Shown here in pieces: positions 12,709 to 22,264 of a DNA stretch of 64,000 nucleotides (position 1 is its first letter; every line of letters begins with the position of its first letter). This stretch comes from Paraglaciecola psychrophila 170 (lineage in GTDB: Bacteria > Pseudomonadota > Gammaproteobacteria > Enterobacterales > Alteromonadaceae): contig NC_020514.1 of assembly GCF_000347635.1 (NCBI RefSeq), positions 1,922,001 to 1,986,000 on the forward strand, given 5' to 3'. The notes beneath the pieces were generated by a model. That model ran no database searches. It was not told the origin of the DNA and saw only the letters and a program-made list of their open reading frames with translations. The position numbers and the translations under genes are program-made.

Positions 12709-15700
12709 TTATAACTGAGCTGCATTCATCGAACTATCTGGCGAGTTTCCCTTGAGTTTTTCCACCAACATATAGTTGATTGGCACCAAGATGAGTGTGA
12801 TGAAAGTCGCAAACAAAATACCAAAGCCCAGTGAAACCGCCATAGGTATTAAAAATTGTGCTTGAGTCGACTTTTCAAACAGTAACGGCATTAAACCAAA
12901 AAACGTGGTTAAGCTGGTGAGCATAATAGGTCTAAATCTTGATGCGCCTGCTATCATCACAGCATCCATTAATGTGCCACCTACAAGACGCTTTTTATTG
13001 ATAAAGTCTACCAACACTAGTGAATCGTTTACGACCACGCCAACTAAAGCGAGCATGCCGAGTATGCTCATAATGGTCAGTTCCATACCCATTAACCAAT
13101 GCCCCATTACAGCACCTATCATGCTGAATGGGATCACACTCATCACAATAATGGGTTGAATATAGGATTTAAACGGGATAGCCAGTAGTAAGTAGATGGC
13201 AAAGAAAACCATCAATAAACCTACGGCTAATGAAGAAAATGATTCTCGTTGTTCACGGGCTTCACCTTCCATTTTCCACGTCACACCTGGGTATTGATTC
13301 ACCAGTTGCTGCACAAATTCAGTTAATTCTGCCTGCAACACCGTCATATTGGTATTTAGCTTCTCTACATAAGCCGTCACGCTAACGGTGCGAAAACGAT
13401 CGATGCGTGTTATTTGTGACGGGCTCTTACCTGGGATCGGGGTGGCCACATGGGATAAAGGCACCGAACCATCTGAAGGGGTTTGTATTAGTATGTTTTG
13501 TAAGTCAGATAAAGAACGGCGCTCACTGATAGGCAATCTTACCATGACTCTTACATCATCACGGCCACGCTGAATACGTTGTACTTGGCTACCAAAAAAG
13601 GCATTACGCACCTGATTGGACACATTCACCCGAGTCAGTCCCAATGCTTTACCTTGTTGGGTCAACTCAATTTGTAATTCTTCTTTACCGTCAGATAGGC
13701 TATCGGCAATCTCAAATACGGTAGGGTAGGTGGCAAGTCGCGTTTTTATTTGGTCAGCTATTTCTTGTAAAGTTACTTGTGAATTACCACTTAATTGCAC
13801 ATCAATAGGGTCTGACGAACGTCCTATTTCAGCTCGATAGGTAATACTTTCGGCTCCCGGAATTGGGCCAATAAGTTCTCGCCATTCACTTACTAAGTCC
13901 GCAGAGGTAATGGAGGACTCTCTTTGCTCTGGCGGTATAATTTCAAACCGCACTGAACCTACATTAAAGGAACCACCGCGCCCACCTGTAGACTCTAATA
14001 CATTGAGGATAACGCTTTGGCCTGTATCTGCGTCGATATACTTTTCTCGTAGCTCTTCGGCCTTATCAGACATTTTAATTATATATTGATTGGTGACTTC
14101 GAAAGTGGTGCCAGTAGTCATGGTTAAACTTGCCCTGACTGTTTCACTGGGTACACGGGGGAAAAATACAAATTTAGTCCAGCCGCTCATAAGCAATGCC
14201 AAGATAATTGAAAAGGTGCCAACGAAGGTCGCAAGGGTGGCCAATTTATGACGTAAACTGAAAGCTAAAAGAGGTTGGTAATAACGCAGAATTGCACGTT
14301 CAAAACCATCGGCAAAACCTTGTTGCCATTGTGCTAAGCGGTTACCTTTTGCAGGCTTTTCGTTACGTAACTTAATGCGTTTGAGGTGCGACGGTAAAAC
14401 AAATTTTGATTCTATTAATGAAAATATTAATACCGGGATAACCACCACTGGAATTTGTGCAAATAATGCACCACGGTTTCCTTCAATAAAGGCAAAAGGC
14501 AGAAAGGCTGCAACAGTGGTTAAAATACCGAAGGTGACAGGTGTGGCTACTTCTAGCGTGCCTTTAATCGCCGCTTCTTCACCAGATTCTGCAGTTCGCA
14601 GATGGGTGTAGATATTTTCACCCGTGACTATGGCATCGTCCACCACTATCCCCAGCACCAAAATGAATCCAAATAAACTCATTATGTTTAGGGTCACGCC
14701 GAAAAAAGGCATGGCTAAGAACGCACCCATAAAAGACACGGGGATGCCAATAAACACCCAAAAGGCGATAGCAGGGCGTAAGAATAGTGTGAGTAGCAGC
14801 AAAACTAATATTCCGCCTTGCAGTGCACTGCCACTAAGGGGCGCAATTCGATTTTTAACGATTTGTGAATCGTCATCCCAATAACTTAATTCGTAACCTT
14901 GTGGCATCAAAGGTTGTTTGTCTTTTACATATTCTTTGACTTTATCGGCTACTTCCACGGCACTTTGTTGACCAATTCGGTAGACATCTATAAATGCGGC
15001 TTGTTTGCCATTAAAACGAGTGCGTATCGGGGATTCTTCAAAGCCATCCTGAATGTCAGCAATATCTTTTAAGCGTAAAATTGAACCGTCACTGTTGGTT
15101 TTAATGGGAATGTTGGCGAATTCGTCTTTACGATAAGCTTGGCCTTTGGAGCGAATTAAAACATCGCCACCGTCGGTTTTAATGTTACCCGCAGAAATAT
15201 CACTACTTGAATTGGCTACCGCAATAGATACCTGTGCCAAGGTCAAACCATATTGACGTAATCGGTCTTGAGGAATTTCTAAGGCAATTTCGTAATCACG
15301 TACCCCAGATAATGCTACTTGAGTAATACCGGGAATACGTAATAAGTCATCGCGCACGTGTTCGGCAAATTCGTTGATTTCTTTTTCGCCATAAATACCC
15401 GAAATAGTGACCGCAATCACTTCACGTGTCCGTTGAGATAAGGAAACAACTGGATTTTCTGCATCGGCTGGAAAATTATTAATGGCGTCTACTCGTGATT
15501 TTATATCCGCCAGCATTTCTCGGGGGTCGTAATCAGAGTCTACATCGATACTAATTCTGGCAGAGCCTTCAGATGAGACACTGATGATTTGTTCAATGCC
15601 TTCCAAATCTTGTACGGCTTCTTCCACCAGAATAGCCACACCTAATTCGGTATCTTTGGGAGTGGCGCCCCATAAGGTCACTGAGACATTAATGGTGTCA

Positions 15701-15822
15701 CTTTCAAATGATGGAAACACTCCAAGAGGAATGCGACTGGTAAGGCTATAAATTCCAGCAAATAATATAGTGATCATCAGCAAATTAGCTGCCACATGGT
15801 TTCGGGCAAACCAGGCAATCAT
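12709..15822 (-). CDS. RND efflux transporter permease (AcrB/HAE1-type superfamily)
   Basis: The 1037-residue inner-membrane pump has the RND layout: TM1 at the N-terminus, a large periplasmic loop, TM2-6, a second loop and TM8-12. The proton-relay aspartates are visible in LGIVVDDAIVTGENI, and the duplicated half has LVGVVVNDSLVLVDF. It is third in an operon after an outer-membrane factor (broken) and a membrane-fusion protein, so it would form the proton-driven engine of a tripartite efflux system. Substrates cannot be read from the sequence. With the outer-membrane gene broken it may use another channel. Confidence 0.93.
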   Translation of the reverse strand: MIAWFARNHVAANLLMITILFAGIYSLTSRIPLGVFPSFESDTINVSVTLWGATPKDTELGVAILVEEAVQDLEGIEQIISVSSEGSARISIDVDSDYDPREMLADIKSRVDAINNFPADAENPVVSLSQRTREVIAVTISGIYGEKEINEFAEHVRDDLLRIPGITQVALSGVRDYEIALEIPQDRLRQYGLTLAQVSIAVANSSSDISAGNIKTDGGDVLIRSKGQAYRKDEFANIPIKTNSDGSILRLKDIADIQDGFEESPIRTRFNGKQAAFIDVYRIGQQSAVEVADKVKEYVKDKQPLMPQGYELSYWDDDSQIVKNRIAPLSGSALQGGILVLLLLTLFLRPAIAFWVFIGIPVSFMGAFLAMPFFGVTLNIMSLFGFILVLGIVVDDAIVTGENIYTHLRTAESGEEAAIKGTLEVATPVTFGILTTVAAFLPFAFIEGNRGALFAQIPVVVIPVLIFSLIESKFVLPSHLKRIKLRNEKPAKGNRLAQWQQGFADGFERAILRYYQPLLAFSLRHKLATLATFVGTFSIILALLMSGWTKFVFFPRVPSETVRASLTMTTGTTFEVTNQYIIKMSDKAEELREKYIDADTGQSVILNVLESTGGRGGSFNVGSVRFEIIPPEQRESSITSADLVSEWRELIGPIPGAESITYRAEIGRSSDPIDVQLSGNSQVTLQEIADQIKTRLATYPTVFEIADSLSDGKEELQIELTQQGKALGLTRVNVSNQVRNAFFGSQVQRIQRGRDDVRVMVRLPISERRSLSDLQNILIQTPSDGSVPLSHVATPIPGKSPSQITRIDRFRTVSVTAYVEKLNTNMTVLQAELTEFVQQLVNQYPGVTWKMEGEAREQRESFSSLAVGLLMVFFAIYLLLAIPFKSYIQPIIVMSVIPFSMIGAVMGHWLMGMELTIMSILGMLALVGVVVNDSLVLVDFINKKRLVGGTLMDAVMIAGASRFRPIMLTSLTTFFGLMPLLFEKSTQAQFLIPMAVSLGFGILFATFITLILVPINYMLVEKLKGNSPDSSMNAAQL

Positions 15823-15871
15823 GTCAGTTCTCCAGTCTTAGTTAATAGAGTAGGGATTAAAGGAATGATCA

Positions 15872-17179
15872 TTAGTGGCTACTTTGAGCGTTGGTTTCTG
15901 AAAAACTTGCTTTTTTAGCTGAACGTTTAGCGCGAAGCTCTTCCACGGTGATCCCCATTTTTTTTGCCATTTGTTGTAATTTGGCTTCTTGTTCGGGGGA
16001 AGCTTGACGCTGGGGCTGTTGTTCTTCAGCAATACTGACGCGGGTACCAGAACTTACTTGACCTAAAGGTGTGGTCACTAATAATTCACCTGGGCTTAGG
16101 CCGTTTTCAATAATCGTGTTTTGACTGTTCTGCCAACGGATACTGATATCTCGCCTTTTTAATAGGCCCTTTTCCACCACGTACACATAACTGCCTTGAT
16201 AAATAGCACTGTTATTTATCACAATGGCATCGTCGAGGGTTTTGCCTCGCACTTGAGCATTCACATATTGGCCTATCTTAATAGACGGACCAGGATGTAA
16301 TTTGGGATTATAGGGGTCTTCAATTTGAGCGACGATATAAAGTTGTTGGGTGCTGCTGTCAATAGCGCCTTCGGTACGAATGATTTTGCCAAGCCAAGTT
16401 TGACTTTTACTTAAACTAGAAGTAAAACGCGCTTCTATAACCGACTGTAAGCTATTACTGGTGCGGTATTCTTCTGGAAAATTAACCAATCCAATATCAC
16501 TATTGTTAATAGGTAAACGAATTTCTACCGAGTCCGTTGAGTAAATTTCTGCCACTTGGCTGTTGCTGGATAATACTTGACCAAAGTCCACGAGTTGCTC
16601 AAGTATCCTACCGTCATAAGGTGCAGTAATTTGTGTTCTTTCCAAAGCCAATTTAGCTATAGTTAATTTTGCTTCGGCGGATAATAAGCTAGCCTGCGCC
16701 GCTGCCAGTTGCGGTTTACGCAATACTAAATCAATGGGTGCCTGACCATTACCTAATCGTTTCCAGTCGGTTTGTGCTTGTCTGGCATTGGCTTGTTCTT
16801 CTAGCAGTACTTGTTCGGCTGAAAGTAAACCTGCTTCAGCAATTTTCACATCTGCATCATAATCTCGTTGATCGAGTTTAAGTAACACACCACCTTTGTC
16901 AAAGAACCCACCATTTCTAAATTGTGGGCTAACATAGTTAATTTGCCCCGATACTTGGGCGACTAACGCATTCTGAGTTCTGGGATGCACTGTGCCAAAA
17001 GTGTCAATAATGACAGTAAACTGTTGTGGTGCGAGTTCTGTTACTTCGACGGTTAATTGTGACGCGCCAGAGGGGCCACCTCTTTTACTTTCAGGTGGAT
17101 TGTTAAAAATAATATTGGCGATAACCAAGGTAAACACTAATATAGCCAGTGGAATTAACCACTTTTTTACCTTACTCAT
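15872..17179 (-). CDS. RND periplasmic adaptor (membrane-fusion protein, HlyD/AcrA family)
   Basis: 435 residues with an N-terminal membrane anchor (about 8-26), a lipoyl-like half motif (VSGQINYVSPQFRNGGFFDK), an alpha-hairpin coiled coil (about 100-190) and beta-barrel domains. The C-terminus is basic and low-complexity. Its start overlaps the end of the upstream outer-membrane factor frame by 8 nt and its stop lies 49 nt before the pump gene, indicating co-transcription. It would bridge pump and outer-membrane channel. Confidence 0.92.
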   Translation of the reverse strand: MSKVKKWLIPLAILVFTLVIANIIFNNPPESKRGGPSGASQLTVEVTELAPQQFTVIIDTFGTVHPRTQNALVAQVSGQINYVSPQFRNGGFFDKGGVLLKLDQRDYDADVKIAEAGLLSAEQVLLEEQANARQAQTDWKRLGNGQAPIDLVLRKPQLAAAQASLLSAEAKLTIAKLALERTQITAPYDGRILEQLVDFGQVLSSNSQVAEIYSTDSVEIRLPINNSDIGLVNFPEEYRTSNSLQSVIEARFTSSLSKSQTWLGKIIRTEGAIDSSTQQLYIVAQIEDPYNPKLHPGPSIKIGQYVNAQVRGKTLDDAIVINNSAIYQGSYVYVVEKGLLKRRDISIRWQNSQNTIIENGLSPGELLVTTPLGQVSSGTRVSIAEEQQPQRQASPEQEAKLQQMAKKMGITVEELRAKRSAKKASFSETNAQSSH

Positions 17180-18608
17180 TGATTAACACATCCTCTTGTT
17201 CGTTATCTTGTAGATTTTTGGTATCAGCGAAATCACGGCCTAGGGCAATATGTAAGTCAATGCGATTGGCGAGTAATTGATTTTTAATTTGGATCAAAGC
17301 ACTTTGAGCATTGAAAGAACGGCCTTGTGCTTCAAGCGCAGTCGTATAAGTCACCAATCCCCGCTGATATTGTTCAAAAGCTAATGTTTGGGCCGCTTCA
17401 GCGTTTTGCTGCGCGGCTAATGTGGCTTGGAAACGCTGTTTTAAACTACTTTCTGAGGTGATGGCATTCTCCACATTGGAAAATGCATTGTATAAAGTAT
17501 CCAAGTAAACTTGCTCTTGCTGTTTAAGTCGTAAGCGCGCTATCTCTTCATTCGCGTTTAGATCTCCGGCTCTAAACAGTGGGGCGGTCAAACCACCCAA
17601 TAATGACCATGCTAGGGACGAACCCGATAACAAATCTGATAGTTCATCGGCACTATCAGAGATTGATGATCTGAGGTTTATACTTGGAAAGCGCTGTTTA
17701 TGGGCAAAGGCCAATCCAGCATCTTGGGCTAATACTTGATACCAACTGGCCAATAATGCTGGTTTTCTACTAATAATATCTGATGGCATGCCTATTGGAA
17801 TGTCAGCAGTAAGTAACGGTGATGCCAGAGGCTCGGAGGTTAAACTAGCGTTAGGATAACGGCCTAACAAACGCTCTAAACTTCTAAGGGACTGGAGTTG
17901 TGAGGCTTCTTGCTCGGCTAAGTTTGATAATTCGGTATTCAGTTCATTTCTTGACAGGTAAACATCTAGCGCAGCATTGAGACCTTGTTCATAGCCTGAT
18001 TCTATAATGTCTAGATTTTACTTAGCATTATTAACCCTTTGCTCAAATAATTGGTATAGCTGCTTTGCCGCAATCCAATCAAACCAACGTGTGACCACGT
18101 TCGCTACTAGTGTTTGCCTATCCTTTTGATACTGGGCTTTGGCAGCCAAATACCTCAAATTAACTTGTTGTTGAGCAGCTGAAAGTTTGCCCCAAATATC
18201 TAACTCATAACTGGCTTCTAGGGCTATTGAACTACTATTGCTGATAACGCTATCTGTTGACTTAGAGCGACCAGTATTTAGGTTCAAGTCTAAATCTGGC
18301 CAAAAATCTGCGTCAGCTTGCACTAATTGTTGCTCAATTATTTGCACGTCGTAGGCTTCTTGGCGCAGAGCTTGGTTATTGTTTAGCGCCTCATCAATTA
18401 GCAGACTTAACTGAGGTTGACTGAATTGAGCAACCCAATTATCTGTTATAGGCAATGTAGTTTCACTGAACTGCCAGTTCTGTGGCACTAGTGCACTACG
18501 GAGGTTGTTGTCTACTTTGCTGGTATTCACACAACCACTAAGCAAAACCACAATTAATAATTAGAGAGTGAACTTCACTGAATATTTAAACCTTAGAAAA
18601 AACAACAT
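17172..18608 (-). pseudogene. RND outer-membrane factor lipoprotein (NodT/TolC-like), two in-frame stops
   Basis: Reading from ATG 18608 gives MLFFLRFKYSVKFTL, then TAA at 18561-18563, then LLIVVLLSGC, so the first stop lies inside an otherwise good lipoprotein signal peptide. The frame then runs through the first OEP repeat to a second TAA at 18018-18020 and continues without a shift (NLDIIESGYEQGLNAALDVY) to 17172. About 479 codons in total match the NodT outer-membrane factor length. There is no frameshift and neither stop is in a homopolymer, so a real inactivation is more likely than a read error. The downstream adaptor and pump genes remain intact. Confidence 0.88.
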
Positions 18609-19176
18609 GTAGTCTAAGGTATTGTGTCGTGACGAAAGCTGACTTTACACAACGTTTACACTCACTTTTATTCAACTTGTTTTATTGGCGATCCATCGTA
18701 AAAATGTGTTTTTTCTGAGCCAAAACAAGCCACTTATGATTGTGAAAATAACGCAATGTATAGATAGCAGTATTAAAAAGGCATGATTTTATTTACGAAT
18801 TCCGTACACAAATGTACAACCAGCAAACATAAGATAATTATTGATTGGTGTTAACTCTGATATATACACCTCACCTATTTGGTCGGTTTGCACACGGGTA
18901 GATAGTTCAAAGAAGACTCCCCAATCAGAGTCTTTGGCTCGAAGTTCTAAATAACCTGAGCTCGGGATAAGCCATACCGTCCAGCACCGCTATTATTGCG
19001 CTTATCTTCGTTGAGCTTGCTCTCAATAGCTGGCTATTCCTTCACAAGCTCGTCTTGATAAACACAATAATATCAGCACTGGATGCATTAAATGACCGAA
19101 TGAATCAACTGTACACTTCTAACTTGCTGTTTTTATTAGAGTTAATTTGTGTTTCGCGGCATGTCTTAACCCGAGT
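18609..19176. other. 568-bp gap with a gene remnant and a large imperfect palindrome
   Basis: On the minus strand an open frame from 18989 to the TAA at 18789 encodes about 66 residues ending in NNYLMFAGCTFVYGIRK; it has no plausible start and begins after a stop, so it looks like the 3' end of a lost gene. At 18981-19082 an imperfect inverted repeat of about 20 bp per arm closes a 102-bp stem-loop. No family was recognised. Confidence 0.5.
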
Positions 19177-19725
19177 TCAGGTTAAATAGGGCAAAACACT
19201 GATGCTCCATTTTCCAGTCGCGTAGTCATGATTAAGCGGTAAGTTTTTGGCGGTTACTATTTGGTATTGGCAATTTTGTTCAAGATGAATGGCTAAACCC
19301 AAATCACAATTTTGGCTAGTATATTTATTTGCCCAGTCTTGTTGATTAGTTTGAGTATGCGGATCCAGATCCAGATCCAGATCCAGCCATGGGGGAAGTA
19401 ACATCAACGCAATTGAGTTTTCTTTGTACCAGTGATTATCAATAAATAACATACTTGTGTGATGTATTTCCCACCCGAGACCACTCAATTCATTAATGAC
19501 TTTGTTTACTGCGTTTCGGTCATTAATAAGTGGTGAGTAGGTTAATGATAATTGGGTTATAGATTTGGGGAATGCTAAGAGGTTAGGTTTAACTATAAAA
19601 TCAGCCTTAACTAATTCTTTATTAATCTCTTCTATTTGTGCATCGGATAAATACCGGGAATAAAGATGGACTTTGGTTTGGCTGCATCCACAAAGAAACA
19701 AGGCCACAAATATGAGGTATTTCAC
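19177..19725 (-). CDS. Hypothetical lipoprotein with an Asp-Leu repeat
   Basis: 182 residues with a clear lipoprotein signal (IFVALFLCGCSQ, Cys at about 14). The rest is a mixed soluble domain of no recognised family. It contains the stretch LDLDLDLD at about 115-122, encoded by a 6-bp tandem repeat. It lies 22 bp downstream of the BlaR-TonB pseudogene on the same strand, so it may be the last gene of the blaI operon. It is probably attached to an inner leaflet of the outer membrane or the periplasmic face of the inner membrane. Confidence 0.7.
   Translation of the reverse strand: MKYLIFVALFLCGCSQTKVHLYSRYLSDAQIEEINKELVKADFIVKPNLLAFPKSITQLSLTYSPLINDRNAVNKVINELSGLGWEIHHTSMLFIDNHWYKENSIALMLLPPWLDLDLDLDPHTQTNQQDWANKYTSQNCDLGLAIHLEQNCQYQIVTAKNLPLNHDYATGKWSISVLPYLT
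19363..19386 (-). repeat. 6-bp tandem repeat, four copies, inside the lipoprotein gene
   Basis: ATCCAG is repeated four times on the plus strand, encoding alternating Leu and Asp on the minus strand. Unit number changes would alter the protein by two residues without a frameshift. Confidence 0.9.
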
Positions 19726-19747
19726 AATATATGTGGCCTTTTGTTAT

Positions 19748-20984
19748 TTAATGTTGGACTTTGATTTTTTCTATACTGGAATTCATAGCAGATTGACCTT
19801 CATCGATATTATCCATTTTATAATCTAATTGCACTGTTAAACCCGTTTGCCTTTGCGCTTGACCGCCTTGGATCCTTGGTTTGTATGTCCATTGTTTTAG
19901 GGCAGTTATGGAGTTTTTATCGAAGACCTGTTGTGGGAATGATTCGATCACTTGGATGTTATCGGTTGAACCATCTTTATCAATATCAAACTGTAATATG
20001 ATTGATCCTTCTTGTTTATTTCGTGCAGCCTCAACTGGATATTTGGGCTCAATTCTGAGCACGGGTGAAGCCATTGTGGAGCTGTCGACTGAGTGTGCCG
20101 TTTCAGCTAAGTTGGCTAACGCGACACCGGCAAGCAATGTGCTGCCTAATGCGATAGATAGGCCAATAAATGCGGGTTTAATTTATGCTGGATTTTTAAT
20201 ACTGGCGATACGTTTAAACATAGTGTGTTTTTCTCCATAGGGTGAGTAAATCGAAAAGCTGTGTAGTGAACGTTCAGCGCATTGCACTAGTGCTTTGCTA
20301 TAACTGATTTGATCTTCGGTAGTTGATTGTTTGAGTACGGCTGCGTCGCATGCTAATTCTTGGCTACGCCTAAAGGCACGGTACGCCAACTAAGAGAGTG
20401 GGTTGAACCAAAATACGGCCACAAACAATAAGGCAAATAAATTATAAAGGTTATCACCGCGGTGAAAGTGCACTAGCTCGTTTTTTATCATTAACTGTTG
20501 TTGGCGCTCACTGAATTGACTGTGGAAGCCCTCGGGGATAAGTAAGGTTGGTTTGAATATACCGCTCAGTATTGGGCTTGATAATTGATTGTTTTTGACA
20601 ACTGTCAATGTATTGGGTAGCGCTATACCAAGTTTCACTTTACGCGATCTAAAGTGTGCAATACGGTAAATTTTCCACTGGGCAATTGCAGCAAGAGATA
20701 AAATAGCAAGGCATCCAGATAACCATATCAATGTCCAGTTAAGGCCAATATTGACAGTGTTTGTTGCTGCGCCTATTTCAACTATATAACGATAGATAGA
20801 TTGATCGTCTACTGTAATGACATCTTGGGGTAGGTTATTAGCAATCAATAATAAAGGGACTAATAACCAAAGTGCGTAAATCACCTCGGTTCCTAAATTT
20901 TTTCATGGCTTTTGCTTCAAGGGTGATCAGCGTTAACAGTAAAAAACTGATGACAATCTGTTGCTCAATTAACCAATTAGTCAT
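19748..20984 (-). pseudogene. BlaR1/MecR1-like M56 peptidase fused to a TonB C-terminal domain, broken
   Basis: From ATG 20984 the frame begins MTNWLIEQQIVISFLLL. It shifts at an A6 run (20898-20903): removing one A joins AMKNLGTEVIYALWLLVP. The next part carries membrane helices and the M56 domain with SELACDA-type motif seen as SQELACDAAVL; the zinc His motif reads KNELVHFH instead of HExxH. In-frame TAG at 20390-20392 replaces a likely Trp (NPLS-stop-LAYRAF) and TAA at 20183-20185 follows KNPA. The C-terminal part (to 19748) is a TonB-type energy-transduction domain (EPKYPVEAARNKQEGSIILQF). Its start overlaps the blaI stop by 8 nt. In this family the peptidase senses a cell-wall or redox signal and inactivates BlaI. 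Confidence 0.85.
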
Positions 20985-21369
20985 TGTCTTGCTCCCACTT
21001 TTTAATCAGGGATTTAAGCTCATCTACATCTTCTTGGGACAATGAGTCTGAGTTAGCAAAACCTGCAACTAATGGTGCTACCTTCCCACCAAACAAACGA
21101 CTGACTAAACTTTTACTTTCCTTTTGAATATAAGTGCTGCGTTCAACTAAAGGAAAATACAAATAACTACGTTGTTGCTTATCAAAGTCGATAACATGTT
21201 TTTTAACCAATCTACTGATCAAGGTTTTAACGGTTTTCTCATGCCATGGTTTGTTTTGACTTAAGCGTTGGATAATTTCGTTGGCTGAGGCGGGGTATTG
21301 TTCCCATAATGCATCGAGTACTTCAAATTCTGTTTTAGTGATATCTGTTTTTATTGTTTCTGTTATCAT
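20977..21369 (-). CDS. BlaI/MecI/CopY family transcriptional repressor
   Basis: 130 residues with the BlaI winged-helix pattern: TKTEFEVLDALWEQYPASANEII, then HEKTVKTLISRLVKKHVI and a short C-terminal dimerisation helix. Such repressors bind TACA/TGTA dyads and are released by proteolysis through a BlaR-type sensor. A perfect palindrome lies 49 bp upstream of its start. The stop overlaps the start of the M56-TonB gene, indicating translational coupling. The repressor is intact while its sensor partner is broken, which would leave it unresponsive. Confidence 0.9.
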   Translation of the reverse strand: MITETIKTDITKTEFEVLDALWEQYPASANEIIQRLSQNKPWHEKTVKTLISRLVKKHVIDFDKQQRSYLYFPLVERSTYIQKESKSLVSRLFGGKVAPLVAGFANSDSLSQEDVDELKSLIKKWEQDND

Positions 21370-21417
21370 GACGCCGCTTGATAGTTAGTTACATTGATTA
21401 CGTTTGTAGTCGACAGA

Positions 21418-21441
21418 CTAAGATTACACTTGTAATCTTAG
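21418..21441. promoter_or_regulatory. Probable BlaI operator palindrome
   Basis: CTAAGATTACA and its exact reverse complement are separated by two bases. The core TTACA-CT-TGTAA has the TACA/TGTA half-sites used by BlaI/MecI repressors. It lies upstream of blaI in the gap before the cold-shock gene, so autoregulation is expected. Confidence 0.75.
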
Positions 21442-21675
21442 TAGGCAAGCACTTATTCCGCAATTTGTTAGTTTTACGGAATTTATAAGTCTTCAAATGG
21501 TTGATTAAACGAGTTTTTTGCTCTTAATTTGAAATTTATTCAATAAAGTTCAAATTAATCCGACATTTTGTAATTAAGCTGTTAGTATACGTATCGAGAT
21601 TCTATATCCACTTGCGCGATAGTGATAACGCAGATGGAACTAAATTTTTCACTATTATAATGAAGAGAGTTCAAA
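21442..21675 (+). other. Leader region of the cold-shock gene
   Basis: 234 bp with no open frame between the BlaI operator and the csp start. Long untranslated leaders that act as RNA thermosensors are known for cspA-type genes; a -10-like TATAAT occurs at about 21655. No specific cold-box could be assigned by eye. Confidence 0.35.
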
Positions 21676-21882
21676 ATGAGTAAAGGTACAGTTAAGTGGT
21701 TCAATGCAGATAAAGGTTTCGGTTTTATTGCTCCTGAAGATGGCAGTAAAGATTTATTCGTTCACCATTCAGAAATTCAAGCTGGTGGCGGATACGCAAC
21801 TTTGACTGACGGCCAAGCTGTTGAGTTTGAAGTTGGCGAAGGTCAGAAAGGTCCTTGCGCAAATAAAGTTGTACCACTTTAA
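21676..21882 (+). CDS. Cold-shock domain protein, CspA family
   Basis: A 68-residue single cold-shock (OB-fold) domain. RNP1 reads KGFGFIAPE and RNP2 DLFVHHSEI. It binds single-stranded RNA/DNA as a chaperone; whether it is cold-induced or constitutive cannot be told from the coding sequence. It stands alone with a purine-rich site (AAGAGAG) before the ATG. A hairpin at 21913-21940 follows. Confidence 0.95.
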   Translation: MSKGTVKWFNADKGFGFIAPEDGSKDLFVHHSEIQAGGGYATLTDGQAVEFEVGEGQKGPCANKVVPL

Positions 21883-22264
21883 GTTTTTTAAAAAACCTTA
21901 AAAGTATTAAGTCACTTAGCTATTTTACATAGCTAGGTGGCAATTTAGTTTTAGCCCCTACAAAAATCCATATTATCCTCGAAAACAAAACTTTCCAAGT
22001 CCAAACTAGATTCATAAATTTCTTAAATCTTAAAATCTCCAGTACCCAACACTCAATATTCTAAAGTCAGATTTCTGTTAGCACAGGAAATTACTCTGTT
22101 CGCTTGTCATAAAATCGCCATATTTGTTTCAAAATAATGTCATTTTTTTATCACGAAACTGTCAATTCTCTTCTCCATAATTAATTTTTTAATTAACTTG
22201 CCTTGTATTCGGTTAATTCCACAGTGAAATTTATTTCAAACCACCAAAAAATTGAGATCGGACA
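21883..22264. other. 382-bp intergenic region after the cold-shock gene
   Basis: It holds an imperfect hairpin at about 21913-21940 (CACTTAGCTAT against ATAGCTAGGTG), possibly the csp terminator, and AT-rich promoter-like sequence before the PhoX-like gene. No coding potential was seen. Confidence 0.4.

Noticed and set aside
18981..19082. Integron attC site
   Set aside because: The palindrome lacks the GTTRRRY core sites and there is no integrase or cassette array.
22130..22264. Pho box upstream of the PhoX-like gene
   Set aside because: One CTGTCAAT-like sequence occurs near 22160 but no second half-site at the required spacing.
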